DNA of 64,000 nt from contig OY292274.1 of NCBI GenBank assembly GCA_958496175.1, positions 42,666,630 to 42,730,629 of the forward strand, read 5' to 3'. Below are positions 23,481 to 35,115 of this stretch, piece after piece. Origin of the DNA: Sisyra terminalis. Taxonomy: Eukaryota > Arthropoda > Insecta > Neuroptera > Sisyridae. A model generated the notes under the pieces. It was not told where the DNA came from. It saw only the letters and a list, made by a program, of their open reading frames with translations, and searched no databases. The first letter of the stretch is position 1; every line of letters starts with the position of its first letter. Both the position numbers and the translations under genes were made by a program.

Positions 23481-25500
23481 AACACTTACTAGCACAACGC
23501 AGCGTAAATTTACCAGACAACTACCTGACGCTTATCATTAAGAAAAAATTTAATTGTTGCACGTTTTCGTAATTTTCGAATTAGATTAAAACCAATTTAT
23601 CAACTAAAGTTGACTAGCACGTTGTTAAATTACCTCCACACGGTGCTTCTAACACAGTACGGTTATACATGTGCAAGTATGGCGTGAAGTTTAATAACTT
23701 AACTATTATACATGATTCTGGATTATCGTATTAGAACATTGAAAATAAAGATTCTTTAGTGGACAATTTTATACAATTAGTTAAAATTCATTATATAAAA
23801 TGACATTCATCGATTTATTTATTTTTTTTCTTTTTTTGAGCAAATTTCTTAAAAAATATTATTTAATATTTTTATTCTCTTAACACGTTTTTTTCATAGG
23901 AGAATCGACAGTGGAAACCATGAGAAAATATTTGATGTCGCTTGTTATTTTGATTAGTTTAATTTAAAGGCGCTCACACACCGGAAGTATTCGTGTGTAA
24001 TGTAACAATGCATGTTCGATTTTGAGTATTTTGTTACACAATTGCACAATAGTTTTCCTTTATTGTAATGCTTGGTTCTCGTTATTCAATGATGTACCAT
24101 AATGTACAAATTTGAATCGTTATTTGCTAGTGCTCGAGTATGTCAACGCCGTAAGTGCTAATTAATTTTAATGGTATTGTCTATTGATTCTCTTTAATTA
24201 GTTATTGTATGAACAATTTTTAAAAAACGTTTTTGTCTTTTGTTTAGTGGGAAAGTATATTTCTTTAGTTCTTCCAGGACCCAATACGAAACGAGTGTAT
24301 GGTACTTTTGCTGGTGGCAGGTTACCCACCAAAAAATAACCTTTGTAAATTGTAATTAGCGTTTTTTGATTACTTGAGGGAGTTATTTTTCAAAGGACCA
24401 TTAGGGATTTGATTTAGCTATATAATCAATCAAAGTAAAGGATCGTTTTTTGCTTCACGCATTTCATGCCTTACGCACTGGCTCACTGTTTTTTGTTCTC
24501 ACAATAATGAGTCATTCAATCAACCACTATTTAACTTGTTTTATTTTTAACAGATTTACTATGATATGTTTTCTCCCTATAACAACCTACGTATTATCTC
24601 GGATAATGATCCACTGTTTTCTAGGCAACTTTTTGTAGACAAAAACTACAATGGTGAGATAAAAATACAGTAAAACAATTTCTGATCAGTGCTAAAGCTT
24701 TAATGTTCAACAGTTTTTGTGACCTACAATATTTTTATCATTATTTTTGAATACATCAGTATTTAAGGTGGATAATCTACCGGCAAGATCAAAAAGCACC
24801 CAACTGTAGTTTACGTGAAATAGTAAAATTAACTTTGAAACGAAAATTGGATTTAGAACTTCGGGAACTAGAAGTTACTAAAATACTTTGCCTTTGAAAT
24901 GCACCTCAACGGTTATAGAAATTATTTCTTCAGAAACAATAAAGGAAATATTAAAATCTCAAAATGTGATGAAGACGTTAAAATTAATTGAAAAAATGAG
25001 TTTAAAAGTGTTGCCAAGATTAAACGAAAACATACTGATCTTTGATATCGTTAAAAATTTTGTTGAAGAAATCACCTTAGGAGAGCAATTAATTAACAAA
25101 AACCATAGAGTATGAATTTGAAAAAAAAAAATGAGAGTATTATTAAAATTATGGTTTTGATTTTTGCGATCTCTTGCCTGCTAATGAAGATCTTATTCGC
25201 ATCTACTTGGCATGATCGTTTTTTGAACGGAAGTTAGGTAGGGGAAATCTTCAAAAGACACTCGAATGGAAGAATAGTGTCGAAATTGCATAGATCGTCT
25301 ATTATCTAAAAAGCTACCTTACAAGTATCAAACCAAGTAGGTTGTATACCAAGTGGTGAAGATAGAGACCAAGCAAAAGGTTTGCAAGACTGATGTAAGA
25401 AGGGAAATAATCAGAGTTTTTGAGAAAACCAGAAGGCTAGGCCTTCTGCAAAAGTCAATTTTCTTGCAGTTGTAAAATTTCAAAAGAGCTGATGCTGAGG
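23481..25500. other. AT-rich sequence, nothing assignable
   Basis: Contains a 75-codon open frame (24888-25115) rich in Ile/Lys/Leu with no recognised motif. No other signal. Confidence 0.4.
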
Positions 25501-25589
25501 TTTTAGTGGGAGGATATGCACTGATGAAGGTTTGGTGCATACAATCGGGCTACCTGTGGAATGGAAGGAAGTTTGGTTTCTAAGAAACT

Positions 25590-26230
25590 CTGATCTGTAT
25601 AAATGGATAGGGCACTGTACAGTAAATGACAAGCCGCACTAGAAGTAACTGCAAGCGCCCCTACGTGGGTAAAAATATGGAGTGAGCTAAACAAAATACT
25701 ACAGCATCTGTATTGGAAGCGTTAGAAGATTGACCTATTTATAGAATTATATTTTTTCTGGTGTGGCCAACTGAAGCAAGTAAAATGCAAGTATTAGTTT
25801 CAGGTGCTTATTTTAAGCGTTTATTTGGGTAAGTTGGCGCTCATTAGCACTCAATTGCTTAATTGCCAGGGATTGCTGTGTTAGCTAAAAAACTGTATTC
25901 ATGTAGACGGTGCACTTTGAGCACCGCACTCGATTTTTCTAATTTCTCTTTGACGCCATAGGCACGGTTTATCCATATATGCATACCAATGCTAATATAA
26001 GAGTATTTGCCTGGTACGAACAAACCAGGGGAAGTTTAAGGCGAACCAAAGCAGACGTCCAGCCATATATGTGCTGTCTAACGTCTAGATTTTATTTGGG
26101 ATGGCAGAACCCCAGACGGGAATTAGTGCATAAACGCTAATGCTTTTAATGATAGCATTGATGGCACGTTTCTTGGTGGACTGGGAAACCTTTGGGTTGT
26201 TAAAAGAAAGACTTCGCATGACAGGACAGC
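25590..26230 (+). repeat. Unclassified dispersed repeat, copy 2
   Basis: Second copy of the family at 7074-7420; shared blocks extend at least to 25990. The right-hand part (25990-26230) is richer in G/C and may belong to the same element, but copy 1 does not extend that far. It abuts the Helitron 3' end at 26278. Stops occur in all frames; I could not assign a class. Confidence 0.55.
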
Positions 26231-26587
26231 AAACCTATCTATAGCCCCCAAAATTAAATTCGATTTATAAGTAAAAACTAGCTGAGCCCCGCAACTTCGT
26301 CTGCGTAACGTAGGTGTAGATTATATTTTCTTTTCAAATTTGCTGTTTGCAGTGGTATATGAAAATTGTTATCTTTCTTATTTCTTTTACGAAAAACATA
26401 ACCATACTTAACTACACTATTTTGTCAACTTTAAAAAGATTCATTTAATAAACTGTTACGTAGCATAAAATAGTTGTATATAATGATCAATTAATTTTCA
26501 AAAAATATTTTAAATATCTAAGAAGAGTATGTCTATTGCGTATACCTACGGTAGGTATACCTACCGTGAACCAAATAATTCGTAACC

Positions 26588-26662
26588 GTACCACTACAAA
26601 CAGCAAATTTGAAAAGAAAATATAATCTAGAAGCCGCAGACGAAGTTGCGGTGCTCAGCTAG
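26588..26662 (+). repeat. Inverted duplicate of Helitron 3' terminus
   Basis: About 75 bp that reverse-complement the left end of the host Helitron, including the hairpin and a terminal CTAG followed by T. It carries the same private variants as the terminus at 26278 (GAAGTTGCGG and GCTCAGCTAG, where other copies have GTCGCGG or GTCGTGG and GATCAGCTAG), so it derives from this copy. The two arms could form a stem with about 225 bp between them. Confidence 0.7.
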
Positions 26663-28097
26663 TGTATCTATAAACTTATTATTAACTATCTGAATTTCAA
26701 CTATATAATTAAACCATATTGGATAGTCTAGAGTTCACCATAAACGATTTGGCGTATGCCGTTTGTTCTGGAAGAGCATTTTAAATTTCTTTTATTAATA
26801 TGGCTTACCGTAACAATGTCGGTATTTTCTTTTAGTTCGCCGAATTTCAAAGGTACTCGATCACTAATGTAGTTATTTCAGATTTTCAGGTTTACAATAT
26901 GTGAAAGCCAAAAATCTTAAAGCTCACTTATAAACTTAACTTAACCTTTTTTAGATATATTTATCAGTTTAAATTTTTAAGCAGACCCCAAGTTTTTATT
27001 TCTAATAATAAACCAAGTTTGTTTTATATTTAGCAGTTATAACGTTTCTCCTTTAGCGGACTTTGATTATGAAATTTGAAATTTTGATTGTTTAATAGAC
27101 GTTATGCCGCACAAACTTAGCCACCCTTTTTTCACTATTTTAGGGATGGAATTATCGAAAACCCTTTCTTATTATATAACGCCATCCTATAAGGAAAACA
27201 CTTTCCAAATTTCATCGACACAAATATGCATTTATATTTGAAAATACAATGTAAAACGAAAAAAAATATGTCCTTCTATATTTTAATTATGATTAAAAAG
27301 CAATTCGATGTCGCACATTTGGATGTTATTGTGGAACAAAATTATTGAAAATAGGTGCAAAGCGTGGAAGTAAAATCGAATATTTTATTAATATTCAATA
27401 ACAATAATTAGTTTTAAAATTGTTTTAAAAACCGTAGAAAAGTTAGTATGGAAGATTTTATATATTTATTGATGATAATGAAATATATGACAAAAATTGC
27501 TCCCTAAATGCTTTTCAGGAGAATAAATAATTGCTCCAGGTCACAATCATTAGTTCAAAAAATTAGATTTTAAAAAGTTTGATTGTTGAAAAACATACAA
27601 AAATTAAAATCGCCTCTTTGTTATTTGGTATAAGTACCTACTACACAAACTTTCATACTAATTAAGTGAAACGACGTTATTTAAAATGCTGTTATCAAAA
27701 TGATATATAAAAAAAAACATTTATTATTAATTTATTATTTATTTATTAATAACACCTTTTCAATTCAAAATTTCGATTGTTGATTAACTTAACATTTTCT
27801 CATGTAAACTTAGCCACCCCCATTCACTCTGTTAGGGTAGGATTTTCAAAAAAAAATCTTATCACATGCCTACTTCTTATAAGGAATACACTGAATATTA
27901 AAATTTCATCTGGCAGAAGAGATATATAATTACACGATTTTATATATGCACGGTTTTAAAAACGCATTTAATCTCAAGCTTTATTAATATAATTATTATT
28001 TTTACTACTACTGTTACTTTTTTCGTTAATATTTCCTTATTGAACAACCCAAAGGATTTATTTTCAACAATTTTGTAAAAAAAAAAATAAAAAAAAA

Positions 28098-28180
28098 AGT
28101 TTATTGTAAGATCCGAACCCACGTCTCTTTTATTGTGAGCATTAGAATATCAGATACGTAAACGAATGTGCTATGAACGT
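28098..28180 (-). ncRNA. Decayed tRNA-like unit in type A Helitron (copy 3)
   Basis: The B box is still recognisable as GGGTTCGGATC on the minus strand with the downstream T-run; the A box region has drifted. It is homologous in position to 4630-4707 and 5557-5636. Confidence 0.4.
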
Positions 28181-28260
28181 ATAATTCTATTAAGTGTTTA
28201 TTATGTATAAAAACATTAATATTTCAAAAAGGCACGTTTTTGTATTTTAACATTTTTCAT

Positions 28261-30145
28261 TTTTCAAATAAGTTACATTTTTAAACTTGTGATATCTTTC
28301 AAGTGGAATGTGCAAATTGAATAACTCAAAAAGTTATATAATGGTATTGAAGCAAACTTAAATATGAAGTCATTTATTTTGATAAGGATTAATCCCAAAG
28401 TATAAATAAAAGAGCTTTTATAACGGTGGCATTTATGTAAATTTTTTAAAATGAAAAAACACTTATTGTGACATAACTATAATAGTTAGACATATGCTGT
28501 CGCTTTATTTTTTGTAGATAATGATATGTTCTACAAAATCGTAGTACATTATTTTGTCTATAACCAATAGTTTTCGCAGCGCACGCGATAAAACAATGTT
28601 TTTTGGTAATTTTTTTCAGACCTTGGGTTACATTATTTGAGTTTTAGTATGGATCCTGTACTTTTTTGAAAATTTAATATAGCCTTTGTTCACCGGAAAT
28701 AGTGTAGCTTCCCAACAGTGAAAGAATTTTTCAAATCGGTCAAGTAGTTTTGGAGCCTATTCAAAGCAAACAAACAATCAAATATTTCCTCTTTATAATA
28801 ATAGATGATTGTCATACAAGAATCATGCGTTTAATTATCCTCCGTGTTTGTGAACCTTTTCTATTCACTCATCCGAACAAATTCATCAAGATTCATCATA
28901 ATGTTGACAAAAAAAGTTGTAATATTTCATTTAATATCACCATTTCATGAAATAGTTAGGCGCTTTATAATGTGGGTAATTAATTCAACGTATATCTTTA
29001 CCCCACATACCCATTCGCGTTAGGTATACAACGCATAAGCATACCTATTACTTTTGGGTTGTTTGTTTAGGATCAAGCTTTAACATTTTTCCTTATATAA
29101 AAAGTTTTTATTGGAAACTACCTACGTATGTAAAGAAACCAAATAAAAACACACCTTATGCTGTTTATAGAGTGAGAATAAGAAATTTTGTTAATTTTTG
29201 TTTACAAGTAATATTTTTTTATGCAAATATCAATAATTATTTCGTTTCTAATAATTTCAAGTCTATAAATGGACGCAAAATCAATATATTACTACTCGGT
29301 TTGGGATTTCATGAATTTTTTGAGTCGCTGTAAAATTTTGTTTATAAAGTAATATTCTTATTCATAAAATTTTTCAAAAAAGAAAACAAATAATTTGTAA
29401 TACCTCTTATCATCATATCTATTATGAAGCTCAAATAAAGATACCATTTATTTACCTTCCTTATGAATAAATATCCTAAAGCAATTACAACTGATTTTTC
29501 TGTTTGAAATAACTACATATTACTACATATTAGTGCACTACTACATATTAGTGCTTATTTTACTAACTTAATTCGAAAAAATCAATTTTCATACACACTT
29601 TCATCCCTTCTGTTACATTGTAACAATATGAATTGAAAAAGGATTTTTTAAGTAACCTGAAATTTATAATAATATTTTATCAATAAGCTTAATATATGTT
29701 AATTGAATAAACGATGAAGTCGATTTGTTAATTCGTGTTTAATGTTTTGAGCATTGCACTAATATCTGATGACAGCACACAGACATCGCAATGCAACAGG
29801 CTATTAGTCAATGGTGTTGCGAGATTTAAAGATGTTCATTTGATTTGATTGTTGAAGTTTTGAAAACTTAACAAAGCCACTCCCAAAATCAATGCCATAT
29901 ACCTGTTTGAATATATTGATTTTTTTTCCTTTTTTTTCTTTTTTTGTCTTCGTTTATTATTCTTTTGTTAACAAATACTAATTGAGATATATATCTGAAA
30001 CTTTGAAGATCTTAGTAATTCATTAGTACCTATACATTTCTTACGTACCATTATTATAATATAAAAATTAAAATTTGAGTAATTTAAAATATTTCTTTGA
30101 TAAATAGTTTATTTATTATTTCGAGCCACAATTAATGAAATAATG
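28261..30145. other. AT-rich sequence with a short tandem repeat
   Basis: Around 29510-29560 the unit CTACATATTAGTGC recurs, with a truncated extra unit. No gene or element end otherwise seen. Confidence 0.4.
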
Positions 30146-30321
30146 ATTATTTATGTATGTTCTATGACTCAATTTCTTTATTGAATACCACGCGTTTCAA
30201 CAATCGTGAGCTGTTATCATCAGGCAATAATTACTGTAAATCATTACCTATTGTTAATAAACAAAAATCATTACCGTCGTATTCAATAAAGAAATTGATT
30301 CATAGGATATACATAATTATT
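30146..30321. mobile_element. Foldback MITE, about 176 bp
   Basis: Inverted arms of about 48 bp: TTTATGTATGTTCTATGACT then CAATTTCTTTATTGAATAC on the left, and the same with few changes read from the right end. The centre contains AATCATTACC twice. It is non-coding. Exact ends and target duplication are obscured by AT-rich flanks. Confidence 0.7.
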
Positions 30322-31519
30322 AATTAATTAAATATTTCTCTTAAATTTATTATTGTGTTATGAAAATTAATCAAAAATAATTATTTAAGAAGCATTTCTT
30401 TTTATACAATTAATGAAATTTCACAAGGCGATGGAGAATGAAATAAATTTGGATAAATTAAAGGCTGTTTCACACGAAGCAGGATTTTGGTTTAGTTTTA
30501 CAATGGTTCTTCTATTAGTGATTGAGCTTGCTGGGGAGTTTAAATAACCACTTTAGTTACTAATAGAGGTCCTAGTGCCAAACCCAGCCACGTATAAAAT
30601 AATTTTAAATTCTCTACTGATAATAGAACTATATGAGTTTGATCACTATGCAACTCTGCTTAGTGATAGACTGCACACACTTAACTAGCTTGAATTTTCG
30701 TTAAAACTTTTCTTTGTTACTCGTTTACATTAATTTTTTGATTAATTTTTGTTCCATCTTCTTCCAAATTTCTTTTCCTCAATGAAAATAATTGATGCAC
30801 AAAAATTACAACACAGTATTGTTAATAAGAAATGTATACCTTGACAAAAGTTGATGACAAAACATATAGTCAATTGTTAGCAATGTTATAAGATGGTATA
30901 CCTTTTAATTAGTCAAGTATTTCATGTTATGCATTATATTTAACCTGCAACAAAATCACTAAATAGATCCATTACCTAAATGTTAAATAAATTTTGACCA
31001 TTTATTTACTTTTCTCAAAATTTTATTATAAACAAGTTATACTTGCATAAGCTTTTCGCTTTTTAAACTTTGGTACGTATTGAACAATAAAAAACATAAA
31101 AAATGTTTCCAAAGAAATCTTAAAACTATAAAAGGTGAATTTCCTGCGTTAACAAGGTATAGTTGATTCTTGGCTTGTGTTCCGTTAACATCTATTTCGT
31201 TGAAATTATCTTTAAATTATTAAAAGGTTGGAATTTCATGGCAATGATCATGAAAGTAGTAAGAAATCAAATAATCATTTTTGAGTTAGGATGATTTTTT
31301 AAATCACTTTTGAAGACATAAACTTGTGCTCGCCAAGAAGTAACAATGCTCGTTGTATTAAAATTTAAACCATTTCGATTGTGTTTTTGGTAACTTCAAG
31401 AAAAATCGATCCTTATGATTATTGCAATAATTTGTTTCATTTGTATCGTAGTATTTGGTTTCAATAAACTCTGAAATATGTTAAATTTAATGAAAAATGT
31501 TTCATGTAATTTTGCTTAT
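30322..31519. other. AT-rich sequence, nothing assignable
   Basis: No open frame or repeat recognised. Confidence 0.4.
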
Positions 31520-31551
31520 ATTAATTTTTATTTATTTTGTTACAGGTAAGT
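31520..31551 (+). other. Candidate recursive splice site (ratchet point)
   Basis: A T-rich tract runs into TTTTGTTACAG and is followed at once by GTAAGT; the junction is between 31545 and 31546. This juxtaposes a good 3' splice site and a consensus 5' splice site with no exon between, the pattern of recursive splice sites known from very long insect introns. ATTAAT, a plausible branch-point region, lies just upstream. If used, the host gene is on the plus strand. Confidence 0.4.
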
Positions 31552-31839
31552 CACAATCGCAGTCAATCTGATTAACAATTTGATGCAGATAAATCTTTAT
31601 TACACTTATAAACTTATGAAAATTGACTTGAACAAGTAAAATCTTAAGTTAAAAGGTTAGTTAAGAAATTTGGAATCTTCTTGTTGGTATTTGTAAATAC
31701 GCCATATTTGGATTGTGTTGATATCTATAAGTATTGATATAAATTTCGTTGATGAATTAAGAGTGTTTTCATTGAGCTTAAGAGGCTTAAGGGGTAGGCA
31801 TTTATAGTACGCAAACGTGAGTGTGTAAATGTGTGTTAT

Positions 31840-32240
31840 GTAATGTATAAACGTGCGAATTTTAAAACAACAAAGAGAAATTATATGCAAAGGCAAGTGT
31901 TTTCCGGTGCGCTCTTCTCAAGTGCACCGGAGCGCGTTCCCACCGGCTAGAAATGCATGCAATCTGGCTTTTTGTTGGTTTGTCGGTTGTATATACCACC
32001 CTTCCGTGCTTCCACCCACCGTCACACGTCCAACGGGGTGCATTTCAGGCATTCACCCATCGGCGACGGTGTCTCCTCTATTTCACAAAGGATTAGAGTC
32101 AAACACAACTCTGTCGATTGTAACGACATAGCAACGAGCGGTTTGCTTCCACCGAGAGAACATTATCCTGACATATCACACACACTATATGAGCGAACAA
32201 TTTTTTGCCTTGCCTATAATAACAAGGAAAAATGAGAAAA
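31840..32240. other. GC-elevated block with a perfect 8-bp inverted repeat
   Basis: About 400 bp clearly less AT-rich than the surroundings. TCCGGTGC and GCACCGGA flank a 13-base loop near 31902-31930. A TATATACC match lies near 31990. Two overlapping 92-codon frames on the plus strand have no recognised domain. It could be a 5' UTR/promoter block or regulatory DNA; it starts about 290 bp downstream of the candidate recursive splice site. Confidence 0.3.
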
Positions 32241-33363
32241 ATTATTCACGTCATTGTTCTTGAAAAGCTCGCGTTTTCCACACATTTCCACGATGAAGTG
32301 TCTTTGAAAAATTAAGATGACAAGTTTTTTCTTTGCAAACTTTTTTATCAATGGAAACAATTATAGAATAGATATCCAGGTACTTATACGAGTATTAACT
32401 CGAATATTCAGAACTATTGTATTTAATGTTTGTTTGGAAAAAATACTTACATGCGTTGAATTGAAAAAAAAATCTTTTATGCAAATTTTATTCGTTAGAT
32501 CACAAAATCAACAAATTCTTCATACCTCTTGGTAATTGAATTTTGTAATGAATTTATCGTTACATTGAAATTGAAATTTAAGTTATAATTTTAATGGAAG
32601 CTATTTGCAAGAAATTTTACCAACGTTCATCAGTTTAATAAAATATACAAGCAAATATTTGCAAGTTTGTTAACGTAACATGATAATACGTGAAACATGT
32701 TAGTAACTGGTTTTCCATAGTTATGAGAAATAAAAATCTTGAGTAATTCTTGAATTAACGTGTTGCAGAATAGAATTTATCTGTTATCAATATTTGGACA
32801 CTTAAGAATTATTTGACAGCTCTTTAACTTTCTGGCATAAATTTGGCACCATTCCCTCCCTTAACTTCTTATGGGTTAAATTTTTTGTCTTAGTTCATTG
32901 GTACCTGGAGAAATGAAAATTATCAAATTTGAACTCAACAAAACTCATTTGGCATTAATGAACATCTATTGCACTTAGATAAATGATGCCCTTAGATGAA
33001 AATTATTTTAGTAACAACTTTACGTTGCTATTCAGTGAAACTCGAAGATCATTCAATATCGAATTTATATTCTATCGGGTTTTTAGTCTAACAATTTCAA
33101 TATAAATTTCGGAATAAAAACTATTTTTTAATTTTTACTAAGTTGATAAATTACTCTAATCATAAATTGTTTTTAGTACCACTTTGATTGAACTGATAAG
33201 CAGATAAATGACAATTGGATAGTTATTGGTTTAGAAACGACGTTACTTTCCGGCACATCTAATATCATATATGCTTGACTGTCTATTTACTAGAGTTCTT
33301 TTACCAATATAAGATCATACGTGAAATTTAAAAAGTTCAAAAAGCAACTATTGCAATGTTATG
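32241..33363. other. AT-rich sequence, nothing assignable
   Basis: No feature recognised. Confidence 0.4.
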
Positions 33364-33406
33364 CTACAAGGTTAAATTTGCCTGATCTCATTTTTATATA
33401 TATATA
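33364..33406. repeat. 43-bp sequence shared with flank of the other type B Helitron
   Basis: Reverse complement of 49709-49751 with two differences. It lies directly outside the CTAG terminus of the type B Helitron in both places. Confidence 0.8.
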
Positions 33407-33642
33407 CTAGCTGACCCGGCACACTTCGTAGTGCCTAACAGGAATTGAGCGTAGTGTTTTTTATGAACGAATATTTTAGCTACTCTTAATTTATAATTTT
33501 AATAACAAACTAATACGAATACAATTATGAAGTTCAATATTTAATTAGAACAATATTATATAATAATATTATATTATACAATGGGAGCAAAAATTATGGT
33601 TGATTGCGTTACTAATACAGATGATGTTTTCAATTATGGGTA

Positions 33643-33920
33643 GAATTTTAAATTCGCTGAAATTCTCCGGGTTACCGCCTCATAATCCAATTAAAAATTG
33701 GATCAGTAATCCTTATGTTGTGGAATATATAGATCAACCACATTTTGGTCATAACACCCGACTTGCGGTGAAAAAATTAATGAGCAACCTTATCGAAGTT
33801 ACAAATTGAATTGAAAATACAAAGCAGAAGACATTTTGATTCCACATATCTCAGTTTTCCGAACGACGTGTCGTGTGACTTTAATCGACTACAATTTTCT
33901 GCATTTTCAGATACCTCCGT
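33643..33920 (+). pseudogene. Helitron helicase C-terminal remnant (copy in type B element)
   Basis: The frame from 33643 contains SGLPPHN, then TRLAVKKLMSNLIEVT. After a +1 shift near 33815 it continues KYKAEDILIPHI. This matches the SGLPPH...NGTRL.V..LM...IEA..L.G.....VLIPRI block near the end of the PIF1-like helicase domain of Helitron RepHel proteins. The middle (LKIG.PI.LLRN) is corrupted, and the GQS-type motif that should follow is not recognisable. It lies antisense to the Helitron that carries it. Confidence 0.7.
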
Positions 33921-34479
33921 AATCTTTGGACAATGATTCGTTTTATTGTTTATGTTTACGGATTATGAATACAACGCCTATCAATTTCTGTATCTGTATT
34001 GCTCATAAAAAACATTTGTAAGATTTGATGATCTAGTAGTGGTCTAGTAGTGGATATCTAGTAGTGGTAACAGCGCTTCCAGTAAGTGATAAATTTGTTC
34101 TTGTCTGCATTTGTTTAAGATTTTCTTAAATTATTTGAAAAATAAAAATTAATTTAAATGTTATCCAAAAATTATTATGGAATTATACCTTGAAGGGGAA
34201 CATGAATTTATCCAGCACAATATGTGTTGCCCCAAACGACGTTGTTTGTAATCAACTGTTATATTTTTAAGTTTTGGTCCAGAAATTTTTAGAATCATTT
34301 CCTAGCCTATAATCTAATGAGCGTAACGGATCTGGTGATGGGACCAATTGTGGCAATTTTACTTTTCCACCAGCTCAACATAACCCAGTATATTCACAGC
34401 TGTAGTTATGGTTGTTTAGAAGTGCGGTGGGGAAAATGAGAGTGAGGGCGGTTTCCCTATGCTTACACAATGGGAATTG

Positions 34480-34765
34480 TAGTTATATCATTTTGATAAC
34501 AGAAATTTAAATAACGCCATTTCACTTAATTATTATGTAAGTTTAAGTAGTAGGGGAACTTATACCAAATACCATAGAGGCGGTTTTTAATTTTTATTTG
34601 TGTCTTAAGAAAGAAACTTTTTATAATCTTTTTTTTATGAACCAATCAACAATCAAACTTTTTAAAGTCTAATTTTTATGAACTAATGATTGCAACCTGG
34701 AGCAATTATATATTCTACAGAAAAGCATTATGGAAGCAATTTTTTGTCATATTTCATTATCATCA

Positions 34766-34815
<50 letters not shown>

Positions 34816-35115
34816 TTTCTATGCTAACTTCTATGCTAACTCTTCTTCGGTATTTAGAAATATTTGAAAACCAATTGTTGTTATATGACAAAAAATTGCT
34901 TCCATAATGCTTTTTAGCAGAGTATATAATTGCTCCAGTTCACAATTATTAGTTCATAAAAATTAGATTTTAAAAAGTTTGATTGTTGAAAAACAAACAA
35001 AAATTAAAAACCGCCTCTATGGTATTTGATATAAGTACCTACTACCTAAACTTTCATAATAATTAAGTGAAATGACGTTATTTAAAATGCTGTAGTTAAA
35101 ATTATATAACAAAAA
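34480..35115. repeat. Long internal inverted repeat of type B Helitron
   Basis: The left arm (34480-34756) and right arm (34878-35115) are reverse complements across landmarks such as AGTTCATAAAAATTAGATTT, TAATTGCTCCAG, AAAACCGCCTCTATGG and AAGTGAAATGACG. The spacer includes a (TA)n array (34770-34809). In type A Helitrons only one arm exists. Confidence 0.8.

Larger units (their letters stand above)
26278..28260 (-). mobile_element. Type A Helitron, 5'-truncated, with extra inverted 3' end
   Basis: The 3' terminus (CTAGCTGAGCCCCGCAACTTCG at 26278) has the type A hairpin with private changes (GTTGCGG, GCTCAGC on the minus strand). The interior follows the 3226-5190 copy through the ACGTTATGCCG block, the CAATCATTAGTTC block and a decayed tRNA-like unit. 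Similarity fades near 28260 before the GACA array and 5' end. An inverted copy of its own 3' terminus sits at 26588-26662. Confidence 0.7.

Noticed and set aside
33600..33809. A 69-residue protein conserved at two places (also 49306-49515 minus)
   Set aside because: Conservation is explained by both copies lying inside type B Helitrons; the sequence is a frameshifted helicase fragment, not a host gene.
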